From contig OZ234496.1 of the NCBI GenBank assembly GCA_965153455.1, forward strand, positions 8,579,863 through 8,643,862: a stretch of DNA of 64,000 bases, read 5' to 3'. Shown here one piece after another: positions 45,846 to 59,842 of this stretch. The translations under genes were made by a program, and so were the position numbers. The stretch comes from Sphagnum compactum. Lineage: Eukaryota > Bryophyta > Sphagnopsida > Sphagnales. How positions within the stretch are numbered: the first letter of the stretch is position 1; every line of letters starts with the position of its first letter. Under the pieces are notes generated by a model. That model saw only the letters and a program-made list of their open reading frames with translations. It did no database searches and was not told where the DNA came from.

Positions 45846-48800
45846 CTTACAGTAACCAAGTTTTCTATTGTACTTTTTTGAATTCCTTGCAAAACATTCA
45901 TCAAAAAACTTGAACGCTTAGTCGAACCACACAAGGTATGAGGCACTAATGCCTGAACAGTGCTTATTAGGGGGCAGCAAAGTCACATGAGTACATCAAA
46001 ACAATACTGGAAAGGTTGAGATTAAACATGTGATGTGTTTACATATTAAATGGAAAGAGAAATAAAATGAGACAGCTATTCTTAGAACAACTCCAACAAT
46101 GTGCTAGGCTTGAGACTATATTAGAGCATTTATCGCATTCAAATTTAGTGTTAATGTTTGTGTCTCACTTACCCATGAATAGTAAATATTGGACAAAATA
46201 CACTAGAAGGGAACATTTATATGCCATCACATGTGGCTGTCTATCCAATAAACAACAATCAATGTGTGGCAAATCGCTGGTGCTAGCCCTGCACAACAAG
46301 AAGCAATCATTTTCTTTTTGTTGATCTTTTAAAACTTGCCTTATTAGCGTGCAAGCTTACAAAATCAAACCCATTTTCACACCACTTGAATGTTTACCTC
46401 ATCCAAAATCAGCATACATACCATTTAATATTTCTTTTGGAAATGCTCCTAGTCTTATAGGTTAGAAATCTCAAAGAGCTTTTAGCTTCAAGCATGTTAT
46501 CTTTGGAAACATAATAATAATGTCAATTTTATTGTGTATGTGTCTAGCATTGTTGTGTATGTTGGAAAGTAGTTTTCAAGGCTACTAGATGATTGCACAT
46601 CTAGTTTGCTAAGAAGCTTAATGTCAACTTTGTATGTTGATAATCTAGTGCTTTTACCATGACTTACTAGCTCTCATGTACAAAAGTTGCTAAGCATTAT
46701 CTTTATGACGACTCATGGAAAAGTAGATACATCTTTTTCTTGTTTTTTTGAGTTTTAAATCTCTCTCTCAACTCTCAATGTTTCTATGTCAAATCAAAGA
46801 AAGCTTGATTTTGATCATTTATAGATATAGTTTATATTGCTTTGCAAAATGGATGTACCCCTACGACGACACAAGGAGCATTTCAAACATTTCCTGTAAA
46901 ACGAAACAACAAAAAGGCTCTTTTCCCACTGTGAAAAGAGTTCTTAAAGGGAAAAATCATCTACCTTCCAGATTTCTCTTTCACACCTCATATGAGAGGA
47001 AGTGATGTTGTATTTCCCACATCTGCTGAAGGGACTTTTTTTCTCAAAATTGTGAAGTAGGTGGGTTAGCGGTTTTCCACAGAAGATTGAACCAACTTTT
47101 GGCAAGGGAAGTGGAAAATTTCCGGTTTACCCCTACAAAGTGGGGGAAATTAGGGAACATTTATTATAACCATACACTTTCCAAGCTCTCCTGAATTGTG
47201 GTTCTAATTCATAAATGTGCAAAAAATTAAAAATCACATACCTAAGAAAATGTAAAGACCACGCAGAATTTTTTGGCGTTAGAGGCTTCGTATATGATGG
47301 AATTTTTCTTCCTAAAAACAGGGACACTGTTCAACAAAATAGGGGCACCTATTTCTTAGGAGTATGCTCTTCCATTTTATTTTATTTTTAACATTCTCTT
47401 TCTTGTGTTCAAATGACAATTTATTTAAGTAAAATTCCAATCAAATGCATGTTTGTGTCATATGATTAGTGATTGTTTTTTGGCGAATTTTTGCACTCTA
47501 GCTAAAAAAAAATTGGAAAAAATTGGAGATTTTCGTTCTTTAAGTGTAAATTTGAAAAAAAGAGAAAAAATCAGCAAAGTTTCAAGACCACAAAATTGAA
47601 AAAAAAACATTACATACAATCATTGTATCATGTAATATAAGAATCAAGGCAATAGGTCAAGTTATACTAATCAAAGAAAAACAAAAAGATATTGAAATTG
47701 GAGTTCTAAACATTGGAGAACTCAATTCTTCTATATATCATGAATTTCCATAAAGCTTCAATTAATCGAGGACAAAAGAAGAAATTCAAAAGCACATAGT
47801 AACAAAATGTTCAAATCACATATCAAATGCAAACTAGAATCCAAGTCAAATGTCAATATGAAATCATACAATATTTCCATCAAATCACACACACACAAAA
47901 CAATGCACAAATTCTAAATCACACAAACAAAAAAGAAAATGCACAAATACAAAATCACACACAAAAACCAAATGTGGAACTCCAAAATCATTTTATTTTT
48001 TTTAAAAATTGCACACAAAATATTAACCAATATAGAAAACCAAAAAAACAAACAAAAAATTCATACAATTGTAAAAGGGGTGGGGGCGAATTTTGCAGAA
48101 TTAGGTGGGGTGAGAAGCTTGGGAGAAGAGAAAACCTCATAGCCCAACAAAAAAACAAAAAAAAACCCAAACTTTATCATGTACATACTTAACTACTGCT
48201 ACAAATCCAAAACAAATAGTCGCATAGACCACACAATCCACATAGTCAAATGTCACTATAAGCTCCAAAAAGAGGTTTTTAGACAACAAGAGCCCCTTGA
48301 AAGGAAATTCAAAAAAGAAAAGAAAGAATAAAAGAAAGATTGATGAAGAAAAAAAAACAACATGCATGACACATGTAAAGTTATTGCCTGAAACCAAAAT
48401 TTTGATGCAAATCTCCAAAAACGGACAATGCACACAACATTCACACAAAACATTAGAAATTTTCAATGAATGAATTGGACTCACAACATAGAAATGAAAT
48501 GAGGCTCATAAAAAATCAAATTTGAATTGAATGGCTATTAACAAATTTTCCAACACTCAAGAAACTATGGAAATCCAATCTGCATAGGTTGAAAAATAAT
48601 GGATGGGTATTTCCATCATTTCAATAGATTGCAATAGGAAGCTCAAAGCTCATTGTTCTCTTGCTACTTGTGGAATCCAAAATGGGTGAAAAATTGTGGC
48701 AAATGGGAATCGTACATAAGTTCCATCATTCCAAATTACTACAATTGGAAGCTTTCAAATTGTCTAATTACGTTTAAGAAAATCAATGGGTGCAAAAATG

Positions 48801-48850
48801 TGGTAGATGGCAACTACCACAATTCATGGCAACTACGTACTTGTTTCCTT
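45846..48850. other. unassigned A+T-rich and low-complexity DNA
   Basis: Contains a strongly A/C-rich stretch (47800-48060, with CACACA and CAAAA words) that creates a low-complexity open frame. No gene or element ends were recognised. Confidence 0.4.
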
Positions 48851-48859
48851 CCATGCCCA

Positions 48860-50010
48860 CTCAATGGCATTGTCCAGTTACTTTTTCAACGCAAATGTCT
48901 ACTTCCTCCTTGCCATGCCCACTCAATGGCTTGTCTATTGTCACAACGTGTAACCCGAACATCATGCACCAACCTTTCAAGCCAATGCCAAGATTTAATG
49001 TCTGTAGCCTTAGAGGCCTTATACCTCTTGAAATTGTTGGGTAATTGGGCAACACTTATAACATGCAGAATTTCACCTCATGAACAAAATAATCTTGCTC
49101 TAAAAATGGTGGGCTACTGCAATTGTTTTCCTCACACTTTCTTCCTTCTCTGGAAAATTAGCAATGAACTTTGGTCTAAAAACATTCCTCACCACAAACA
49201 ATGGAAATGATGAAAGATTAAAATTGTTATCCTTGATGATCACCACATCCCCAATTTTCAAATATGGAAGGCAACAACCAAACATTCCATGTTGCAAGAG
49301 ATGGTATCGTGGTGTAATGTCCTCTAGCTCGTAAATAACTATGAACCCATTGTTCTAGCCTACAATAAGCATCGGGATGAACCTATGCATTAAAAGGTAT
49401 GAAGGTTTCACATCATCTCCAAACCACCTTTACGAAAATGGTTGTAAGACAACCATCCCAATCTTATCATTCTTGATTGCCATAGCAAAGGATGATGGTG
49501 AAATTGTTGTATTGTAGTACTCACCTAGAAGAAAACCCTTTTGTCACCATAAAATTCATGAATGAAAAACCTAATGACCTTGGCCTTTCATGTCCATGAA
49601 TGACCTTCATAAGGCTCATTTTGCTCAACCACCATTGAATCACCTATTCGATATTCTTTCCCATGTAACATCAAAAATGAAAATCCTTGCCTGAATGTCT
49701 GAAAGAATTGTGAGATCTCATTGGTTAGAATGCCAAGGTTGCTCCAAAATTGTTGCAATTACAAGCTCACATCTTCTAACCTTGACACCGAAATGGCCTT
49801 CCTTTGACCCATAACAATGCCCTTTGTGATGATCACATCCCTACAATAGCAAGGTGGTAGCCAAGGCACCCCAAACCATTTGGGCAACTTCTTATGAAAG
49901 CACCACCACAACACATTCTTGGTGCCATTGTTCACAAAGGGTGCAATTATTGCCCATAACATGACACACATCAATTGGGAATTAAAGATATTGATGCACA
50001 TCTTTCAATG
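48860..50010 (-). pseudogene. degenerate coding relic of unknown family, minus strand
   Basis: On the minus strand several collinear open pieces read like decayed coding sequence: M-L-W-A-I-I-A-P-F-V near 49950, E-Y-R-I-G-D-S-M-V-V-E-Q-N-E near 49640, F-F-I-H-E-F-Y-G-D-K-R-V-F-F near 49540, and K-I-G-D-V-V-I-I-K-D-N-N-F, then F-R-P-K-F-I-A near 49170-49240. The repeated G-D-x-V-x-x-x-x-N pattern is reminiscent of BAH-type domains. Frames change between pieces and stops are frequent. I do not recognise the family; it could belong to a transposon. Confidence 0.35.
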
Positions 50011-53000
50011 TTGTTTGACCAATGAATAGTCCATCATGGTCTAGATGTACATTGCCTTGTGAAATGTTGTGAAACATAATTTAGCATAATAGTTAATGTA
50101 AGTGGCTCTCTCATCAATTGATTTGATGAGATGTTGATGAGTTTAGAAACCTCCCTTTCAAATGGGTAGCACCAAAAAACATCATGGCATCCATGTCTTG
50201 CAACATCATCCAACAACTTTCCATTCCCTATCCAAAGTCACACAACAAGTTATATTCAAGTTATCAACATTCAGAATGCACAAAATAGAACCTTGGTTTT
50301 TGGCTTTTAACATCTTCCAACCTAAAACCAAAATTCTACATGAAATTACAAAAAAAATTACCAAAAAATACAATCTTAGATTTAAACAAGATGTTAAAAA
50401 GAATGGTGAGGATACCTAGGAACATGTAGCCAATTAATCACATCATGAAATGTTGCAACAAAACTACACTCTACCTTGCTCTAACCACCAATTATATTAT
50501 GCATCCATTATCAATACTCTTCACATTCTAATCAACTATCCAAGTGTTCAAAAGACATTATAAATAATCCATTTCAAATATTTGATTACACACATCTCTA
50601 ATTTTTGTAGTTCCTATTTGCAACCAAAATGCTCATAATCCCTTGGAAGATTGAAAAAAAATGAAGTTCATCCATCTAAACATAGACCAAAAAAACGACT
50701 ACCCTTCTTGTCATTTTGAGCACCTTAGTTACACTTTCAAATTAGTCGTTCTCTTCAAACTTCTACATTCCCATGAGTCTTTAAAAATCACACTTATATA
50801 ATTGTGTGATGATACTTGCATTGTTTTGGTGGTCATTGTCATTGTTGGTCTTTTTTACGGATGTACTAAGGTGAGCCTACTTTTTATATGGGTGACATTT
50901 TGTCATAGATATTGTTACAAGAATCTTGGGTGTTGTTTGATGCATTTTCCTTTTTGTCTATGAACTTTTTTGAAGGCCCTTTAATATGTGGTGGACTTCT
51001 TTACTCTTCCATTTCACTGGGTCTTCTTATGTCTAACACCATTGCATCTTACTCCCTGTGAGGTTAGGATAGGTGTCTTGTATGTGTCATCTTCTGGGTC
51101 TGTATGGTTTTCTTGCCATTTCTTGCATATCACGTTTAGTAGGTGAAAGCACATTAAGGTGTAATGCATAATTTTATCACAACTTTATTATTGGCCATGG
51201 AAAAAAAATTAAATGAATAAAATGTGAAAAAGAGTCAACAAAATAATATATTATATGAAGTTATCACATCATATGAATCTCAAGAATGGATTTTGAGTTA
51301 CCATAACATATTGGACATTTAAAGTGCTAAAAACCTACATTACAACCCATATCATATGATTATGGACTCATTAAAATGCTAAGTTGAATGATTTTATTTG
51401 ACATGGAAAGTAATGTGATGCCATTGATATAAAGAAAGACAATTTTGAAAGATTTTGAAAACCAAAAATTAAGATATACAATGAAATATGGAATAATTTT
51501 ATAAATATTTTATTCATTTGAATTAATAATTCAAGTTCTCATTTTTTTTAATGTAAATTTTTTATACAATTATCTATCATCGATAAAATTTTGAAGTAAA
51601 AAAAAATTGTTTAACTTTGTCATATGACTTATGCAATATAATGTATTCTATTACATTATATATGGACTTCTATTTAACACTAGTATGGCCTCCACATATG
51701 TCGAAAAGTACTACACCTTTGTGTGCTTTCACCTTTCCGGACCATAGGTTACCCCATTTTCAATCCCCAGAAGATAATCTGATTACCTTTGAAAGTGTGT
51801 TCTATAGTTTCAGTTTATTGGCCACAGTGGTCATGCATTATTATTACAAGCTTGTCACAAGCTGTTTAAAAATTCTAAAATAGACATATAAATTATTGTT
51901 GCATGAATCTTGTGGTCCTACATCCCATTGCTTGAAGCCCAATATTCAACTTCTATTTTGTACTTTGCATCAATTATCACCAACTCATTCTGATCTAAAG
52001 GTGGAAACAAGTCTAGATCTACCGGAGTTATGCAAGAATGTGGTTCACTCCCTTTGGGCATGGTTGGAATGCTCTTGTGATGCCTATTTGGAAAAGTTAA
52101 AATTGTAAATTAATTACATAAGATGCATAACTTTTCTTGTGTACATGCAAACAGTATTGAACTAATCATTAATGAAATAGTGGATTTGCATAGGTGTGAA
52201 AATGTTTTTTCTTACTAGAAGTTGTGATAGCTTTTTTTACCCCTATGGAGGCTAACAATAAAAGGACTTCATATATCATATATTGTTACATTGTGTGGCT
52301 CTGTTCAAATCATTTTGACCTCCATCAACCATTTCATAATTATTAGACTCAAAACCATTAAAAGATTTATCCTACTGTTACATATCCAAAACATTCATCA
52401 TAGACTTAATTGACATTTATATCTTGTTTTACTTTTCTCAATGATTTCACAATAAATGAAGTTAGATAAACTAAATGGACTTCCTCCCATTATTACTCTA
52501 AAACTTTCATCAACTAATAATATTTGGTTCCCGAATTGTCAATGTGTTTAAAAAATCTCTCACTATTTTTTAGCTCTACATTATGGTGGATTTATTGACC
52601 TTCATGGATTTGTTGTGGACACAAAATGTTTGGATAATGTCATTTCCAAGAAGTTCATGTAATGATTCAATTTTTTATGAGATCTCAAATAGGAAAGTTG
52701 ATTTTTTTTTATGGTGTTTTTAGTGGTGATTATTCACCTCCTTTATAGGGTCCCCTCCAACACTAGATTTTTTTGACTTTAGTCATGTTACATTTTGTTC
52801 AAAGCAAGGTTGATCTTGCAAGTGACATTTGTCAATCTTTTGTAATGATCACTTTATGCCATTTAGATTTATTTCTCAAATACATACTAAAATTTGTTCT
52901 CACAATAGTTCCATCTAGGATGGAATATTGTTTAATGTTATATCAAGGCTTCTATTTAAGAATGAATTGACATTTGTTGTGTTGTTTGGGCCTCTTTAGT

Positions 53001-53565
53001 TAACCCATTCTAAATTACCAAAAAAATTCTATGAGTACATAAGTAAGCCTACTTAGGGGTTACATAAGCTATTAACTAGAATTGGAAAAAATTATATATT
53101 TTAAGTTATATATATATATATATATATATGCTTTAATTTTATATTTGTTTATTTACAAGCTTTTATGGTTACTACCTTCCAATTCATTTACCCTTTATTC
53201 ATAAGTATTGATTTCAAATTGTAATTTTTTTTTAAAAAAATGATTTGACCACTTGCAAGAAGATTTCTAATCATGTAGTCATATTCATGTTACAAGTGCA
53301 CGATTAGCCACAAAGACATGACACATACAATTGCATCACTAGGTTTGGTTAGTAGTCATATTTGATGTAGCACATTCCAACCCTAATTTTAAAAGTTTTT
53401 GATCCTTGGTGTGCATAAATGGGTATATATTTGGATATACAATCATTGGAGTTATGTCCTTGTTTTTTGATAACTACCTAACAACAAAATCTTTAATTAT
53501 GTTGAAATATCACATAAGAAATCAAAATTCACCACTTGAATATCTTGCAAGCATAGATTATTGTG
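50011..53565. other. unassigned A+T-rich DNA
   Basis: No supported gene; open frames are below 90 codons. It includes a (TA)n microsatellite at about 53108-53129. Confidence 0.4.
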
Positions 53566-56450
53566 TCTCAAGTTGACATGCATTTGGTTGTAGATTGCCA
53601 TAGCCAAAAGGACAATGTGTTTATGGGTCCGATCAATTGTTTTTTTGTACAAGGCCCAAAAGTCATGACAAATGATTTAGAATTAAAGATTCAAATCCAA
53701 ATGAAATTGTTGAAAACCCATAAAATAAAGGAGAAAATAGAAAAATCTGTTTCAAAAGGAAACTCACCAAAAAAATGTTTCGAAGGTGAAAGGCTCTCAT
53801 AGGAAAACCTAAAGATAAACTCTTCATAAAGCAAATTTCAACATGGAATTCAAAATTTCAAATCCATGGAAATTTTGAGATAAAGTATTTCAAGAATATG
53901 CAAATAATGGGCAAAAGAACATTAAAGCAGTCCCCATTTGAGCACTTTTGGATAAAGTATTATAATATGTAAAGTGTGATTGCCCCCAAAATGTGGTGCA
54001 TTTAGTTTTAAGTTTAACTTTTGGTGTTTAAAGGTTATAATTTGGATTTCACAAAGTAATGCCATTTAATATTGTTTGATAAATAGTGAAAGAACCATGG
54101 GTACATTCATATATACATAGGTATGACAAAACATGTTTATCATTTCAAATAGCATTAGAATTTAATTTCATTAATAATCCAAATAAGCATTTGAAAAAAA
54201 TCTAAAAGGGTAAAAACACACTATGGTGGACCACTTACAACAACAAAGAGCCCATTGAAAGTCCATATTTCTAGTGAATTTTGAACCTAGTGAACCTCGT
54301 AAAATTTCATCTTTCATTAATGAAATGATGTTAAAGTTAACATTTTTTCCCATTTTTTCCCATCCAACTAAAGACCTTTCTAAATATTCTTAATGGAAAC
54401 AAGTCTTGGAAAAATAAATTATGTAGGTAAATGGATTTTGCATAACATAAATATTTTGAAGTCATTAAATGGAATAATGAAAAGACAAGAGATTTTTCTT
54501 TTCATATCTTTTGACCTTAAGTGCCATAAATCTTTGAAGTAACATGCCCCAAAATTTTAAGTAATTCCCCATACAATGGGTATTTAAGCAATAAATCCAT
54601 AAGTGGGTGGGGACCCTACTTGGATTGAAAAGTCCATCATGGATTCAATGTTGATGGTTTCGGTGTAATTATTTCAAAGTTGAAGGATTATTTCATAATG
54701 TTTGAATAAATTGAATCCTTTTTCATTTTCATTTGGGAAACTAGGTATTAATAAACTTTTCCAAACCCAAAAAATTAGGCATTGGGATTTCCCAAAAAAT
54801 CCATCATAATGTGATTTTACCCAAAAAATACCTTTTCACAATACTTGTCACCTTCCATTTGAAAGTGATTGAAATTTCAAAATGTCCATTTATCACATAC
54901 TATGGTTTGTGTGGGCTAAAAAGGCCCCATTTGTGGCATGAAAATTGTCAAATTCCTCAAATGGTTCACAAATATGGTTCAAATTATGTGTGAAATGGAT
55001 AAATATCTTTTCATAAAGGTTAAAAATCATTTCAATCACTTTTGAAACATATTTGTATTTTTTAATACTTAATTACATGTTTTTTTTGGTAGAAATATGC
55101 TTCAACCCATGATAAAATGAATAGTACAAAATGAATTCCTAGTCTAATCTTTTTCTTTGATTATGCTCTACCATAATAGGTAAAAACAATGTGAATTTTT
55201 TTAGTTTTAACATAGCTTAGGTTCAAATATACATCACCTAGGAAAACACTATAATGTGATTACATAAAAAGAGCCACTATAGTGTGCTTTCACCATAACC
55301 ATTGTGTTTGCTTTCCCTTCATAAGGTGGAATAAAAAATATTTAATTATTAACAACTTAAAAATACAATGGAAGTTATGTTGAAACTTTTCTAAAAGGAT
55401 GATGTAAGAAATGTTTGAAGAATACTTGAATTTATAACATTGCACCAACACAAATAACAACATAGATGCAAAAAATGATAAATACAAAGGAAACAAAAAG
55501 TTAATAATAAATATAAAATAACAATAATGCCTTATAAAAAATTAGGAAAGATTTTTACTAAATATATTTGCATCTCATCACAAATGTTATTTTAGAGCCT
55601 ACACAATTTTCAAGCTCATCTTTAGATAACTTACATGAGGTGGAGACACCATTTCAAGGAGAACTACTCTAAAGGAATGTTGTTCAACATAGAACCCAAG
55701 CTCCTCAAAAAAAACTTTTTGCAACCTCAACATTTTCAAATGAATGTGTTTGAACACCTTTGGACGCTAAGTAATCTCTTCAAGCTTTGAGTCTATGAAG
55801 TTGAGGAAATGGACCAGATTGACTGATATATGGATTACTAATATTTGGAGTGATTTAACACCCACCCAAACAATCCAACAAGTACTTGATGTTTTTAGCC
55901 ATTATCTTCTTTGGATCATGAGTAAGGGATCGAAGAAGTCCTTCATTGACAATGATAATTGAACCAACATTTGTGTGAAAGTGTGAAACCACTTTAATCA
56001 TGTCATCATGATTTAATACATCTCCTTGAAAATAAAGATTGGGTTGTGAATTCATTTTTGAATGACAAATTAACTCTTCCACAATTTGACATTTTTCTTC
56101 AATTTTTCGTGGCAAATCAAACTTGACATATGTGATTTCGGGATTTTCAGTCTACTTTAGACCTTGTGGAACAAGCCTAGAAGCAAGCTCAAGCACTTTA
56201 ATTGCTCCATTTTCTTTCATTAATTTGTCGGAAAGCTTGTAATGACATTCAACCACAAGGGTGATAGAAATTTGATTAGACTCCAATGCTTTTTGAAGAT
56301 CAATGTTTGTTTATGTACCCTCTACTTTCTCCAAAAAAAATTCATGGATCTCCTTTTGAATAAGGAATGTTTGTTAGAGTTTGCCTTGCAACCAATTTGT
56401 CTGTAGTAAAACTTGCTTTATCCATTTCATTTGATTGAGCCATGGTTTGT
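53566..56450 (+). repeat. repeat family R2, copy 2
   Basis: Same orientation as 22786-24690 and longer. It has an extra segment at about 53880-55330 and continues about 500 bp further right, where it contains the rest of the minus-strand coding relic (55570-56445). Confidence 0.75.
55570..56445 (-). pseudogene. relic of an uncharacterised repeat-borne gene, nearly full length
   Basis: Minus-strand translation starts M-A-Q-S-N-E-M-D-K-A-S-F near 56443. It runs with two or more stops and frameshifts through E-I-H-E-F-F, ALESNQ-ISITLVVECHYKL, G-A-I-K-V-L-E-L-A-S-R-L-V-P, P-R-K-I-E-E-K, FHTNVGSIIIVNEGLLRSLT, KKIMAKNIKYLLDCLGGC and FEELGFYVEQH. The longest clean piece is 86 codons (55855-56115). 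The C-terminal half is shared with the R2 copy at 24356-24690. I associate this protein with dispersed conifer repeats but cannot name a domain. Confidence 0.6.
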
Positions 56451-58721
56451 TGCGCTACGTATAGTAAATTGACTCCAACTACACTTAATTGACAAAACCT
56501 ACACCAAGCTTATCATGCCAAGCTCAAAACACAACAAATTGATGGAATTGTCCACTAGAAGACTTTAAACTCTACATGCAAGATAATTACATGGGTGTCC
56601 AAACCATCTTTTCCTACGAACTCTAGCGATGAGGAGTTAGACTTTGCAAGTCCCCAACTATGAATCAAGTCTGGATGCACACAAATCTCAAGCCTATATT
56701 ATCATCATCAACACTGATTATAAATTACTCCATTGACATCAAGAAACAAAAACATTGAATTTCTTGTGCACATGAAATTATGAAATAAATGGAGGTAAAC
56801 TGAAAGGTGCAACAAAGAGCACCACCTAGCAAAGCACATTGCCCAAACTTTAAAGGTACAATTTTGTAATGGAAAACTAAGTCATTTAGTTCAATGCACC
56901 TAGCCATTGAATTTGTAATTTGTAAATTCCTTGGAATCTCTTCAAGTACATGTGTCCAGCATAGTGTTGTAGATCATGGTGTGACCAGACAAGGAGTGAC
57001 CAGACAGGGAGTCTTTTAGGTTTCTATAGTGTGAACACTATATTCATTTTACGGTTTAGGTGTTGAACCGCCGTCAACTTTCTTCATGCAGGCGGCGGGG
57101 TTTACCTTTTCATTGTTTGTTAGTGGCTGTGAGTTGGAAGGTTTGTTGCTTGTGTGTTATGTGAGACAGGGTGGCAGCTAAAGATGGATGGCCAAGCGCG
57201 ATTCATGGGTGCAAGGAAGATGGGAAGAACAGGAGGTTCGACAAGGATAAAAGACAGGATTCAAAGGAGAAAGAGGCAGGTTGAGAAGAGAAAGCAGGTT
57301 TTTGGTGGTAACAAGGAGCTTGCAGGATAGATAGTTGTGTTTTTCTCCGCTACGCTAGTAACTATATGATGGCCAACTCTGTGTTCTAGTTAGAATTAGG
57401 ATTGATCAAGGGTTCATGCTGAAGGCTAATGACGCTTAAAGGTGGTCTGAGCTATAGAATTAGGGGCATACAAAAAACTGCATCTGTAGGGGTTTGGGAA
57501 GACCTTACTTGGATTATTAAGTGGGTAGATCATAACACCTGAATGGGAGCCAGAAACCTCTTTGTGGGTATCCTTGGGACTAAGCAGAAAGTGTGTGAGA
57601 GAGAAATAGGATGGAAAAAATCATAGCTAGTATTCATAGATCCATACTTCTCATAGAATTTTGTCTCCTTCTTGAGTAGTTGCAAACCAACTTGGCGTAC
57701 CTAGTTCGGTTGTTGAGTAGTATCCAGAAGTTGATCTGTGTCAAGCCCTAGCACAAGCATTTCTGTGCATTGATCCATGTAGAGGGGGGGAGAGGGGAAT
57801 TACAGCTCATCATAGACCGAATGAACATTGAGAGCTCTGACTTCCAGCCAGACCCTACTAACATTTTGCGTTCATAATACAAGAATGCCGCTGCTGCCAA
57901 TAGCAACTAAGAACTACTACTACTGTAGCAAATTTAGGATAGGTTGATGGGTGTGCATCTTCGTAGGAACTGTCTTATAATGGAGGATCAGAAGCTGTAG
58001 GACTCCAAAATTGGACTGCTGTAATGTTGCCTGCTTGACAGGAGATGAGTTACTGACCTTACAACAGGATTAAGGTTGTGTGAGAAGCAGATGTTTTGTA
58101 AACTCTCTCTTTTTGGTTACAATGGGTTTGCAGCCCAAATCTTCTCGCTTGTCAACAATGAAAGTAGAGAGAAGTTTCAAGCGTTGATTTTTTTTCGAAC
58201 CTTTTAATGCAGCCAAAGTGGCCATGGTCCATAGGAAGAAGCTATAGAAAAGGTGGCCTGCAAGCATCCCTAGGACGATTTAGCCAAATTTGACTATAAA
58301 TTAGATACGAATCATAATTTTTTTATCAGCCTTCTATATTTCTGGCTATTGAACCAAATATTGCAATCTGGCTACTTTTCCTATTTTTAAAAACAAATGT
58401 ACATTGAAATTTGAAACCTTAAAAAATAAAGTCATTCTGGAAATTTTCATTTATAATTGACCAAATTTCGTCAGTCAATAAAAAGGATGGTTCCAAGTGA
58501 TAAAAGGGAACCTCAGTATGCGGTATGACCGGCAATTCTGGTTTCTACTTGTTGATATGGTATGTCAAGCAACTGGAAGCACATTGTGAGCTGCAAGCAA
58601 AAGATATTTTTGACACATGATATGGGACGCCGTAGATGCCTCTCCATCCTATTGTAATGACGTCACTTTGTCCCATATAGACTAACCTCACATCTCGTCA
58701 TCAAGGGCATTCTTGGTCTAC
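56451..58721. other. unassigned region with a G+C-richer core
   Basis: From about 56960 to 58060 the composition resembles plant retrotransposon LTR/leader sequence (for example GTGTGACCAGACAAGG, then GACCAGACAGGG). No LTR pair, primer-binding site or coding region was found. The flanks are ordinary A+T-rich DNA. Confidence 0.35.
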
Positions 58722-59842
58722 CCCTAAAGCTAGATATACACCCAAGGCTTATCGGGGATATTTTTATTCCATTTTAACCTTCTCTTGATTTGGGGGTTAA
58801 AATGACTAAAATATAAGGAGTAAACTAACCCCTTGTGCCCTTCTGGCAAAGGGGACAGGAAATATAGTTTGATGAGGGATAATTCACCCGTCATTGAACT
58901 GTTCATATTTATTGAGGGGTGTTCCAAACTATTAAAATGTGTACAGGTTGGGGAAACTTATGAATTTGTTTTCCATGCTGCCCCAAAAGAATTGTGCATT
59001 CTGGAAAATTCCTGAGAAATGTTTTCCAGAAGGCTTAAAAACATTTTGGCAGTTTGGGAATTTTTATGCTGCTTGATAATTTCCAATAGAATGTGTGGAC
59101 TGAAGAAAAAACTCGTTTCTCCTCAAAAACTTAGGAACTTGAAAAACCCTGATGCTTGAAAAGATTTGGGAGAAAGTTTTGCAGGATGCTTGAGAAAGTT
59201 CAGGCAGTTTTGGGAATTACATTTTGCCTGGGAAAATACAAATATTCAAAAAGAAATTCATTGTTGCCCCACTGTTTGGGCACTCTGAAAAATCCTGACG
59301 CTTGAAGTTTTTGGCATTTAGAGGATTTGTATGCTGCCCGATAATTTTGAGCACCTTAGAAAGGTTAAAGAAAGTTTTCGTTTATGCCCAAAAATTTCTG
59401 CCATTCTGAAAAAATCATGACACTCGAAATTTTTTGGCAGTTTGAGAATTTTTACATTGCCCGATTATTTTGGGCAGATTATGAAAGGTTGAAAAAGGCT
59501 TTGTTACTGCCCACCATTCCCAGTGCTGTGTCACATGAAGGGGAGTATGTTGGCAAGAACAACATTAAAAGCTCTTGTGAGCATGAGGGGAGATTTTTAA
59601 TTTTTTGAAATCAAAGTGGTCGAACTAACCTCCTTATTCATCCTAATTTGATCCCAAATCTAGAAAAAATAAAGATATTTATTCCTGGGGTTAATAAGAT
59701 ATCCCAACACATTTGTCCCCCTCTTAACCCCAATGCCATGTCATTTGTCAAGTCAGTTTTACTGAGATAGCATTAGGGTTATTTATTCTAAAGTTTATCC
59801 ATTTTACCACCTTGGTGTGAATCTAGCTTTAAGGACATACAT
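58722..59842. mobile_element. TIR element, about 1.1 kb, with an internal tandem array
   Basis: The left end CCCTAAAGCTAGATATACAC (from about 58722) is inverted at the right end (CCTTAAAGCTAGATTCACAC, ending near 59837). Weaker inverted similarity continues inward through an A-T-T-T-G-G-G segment and GGAGTAAACTAACC / GGAGGTTAGTTCGACC (58818-58832 and 59622-59637). There is no transposase. The middle is occupied by four 120-145 bp tandem units. Target-site duplications are not clear, so the superfamily is open. Confidence 0.65.
58978..59506 (+). repeat. four-unit tandem array inside the TIR element
   Basis: Units start at about 58978, 59118, 59263 and 59384. Each carries the ordered words TGCCC, CATTCTGAAAAA-TC-TGA, TTTTTGGCA, a G-A-x-T-T-T-x-TA segment, TTGCCCGATTATTTT and AAAGGTTGAAAAAG. 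The two right units are the most alike; the left ones are longer and more diverged. Open frames across the units are short. Confidence 0.75.

Noticed and set aside
47827-48192. 121-codon open frame rich in Gln, Asn, His and Thr
   Set aside because: Low-complexity A/C-rich DNA with no domain; open frames arise easily there.
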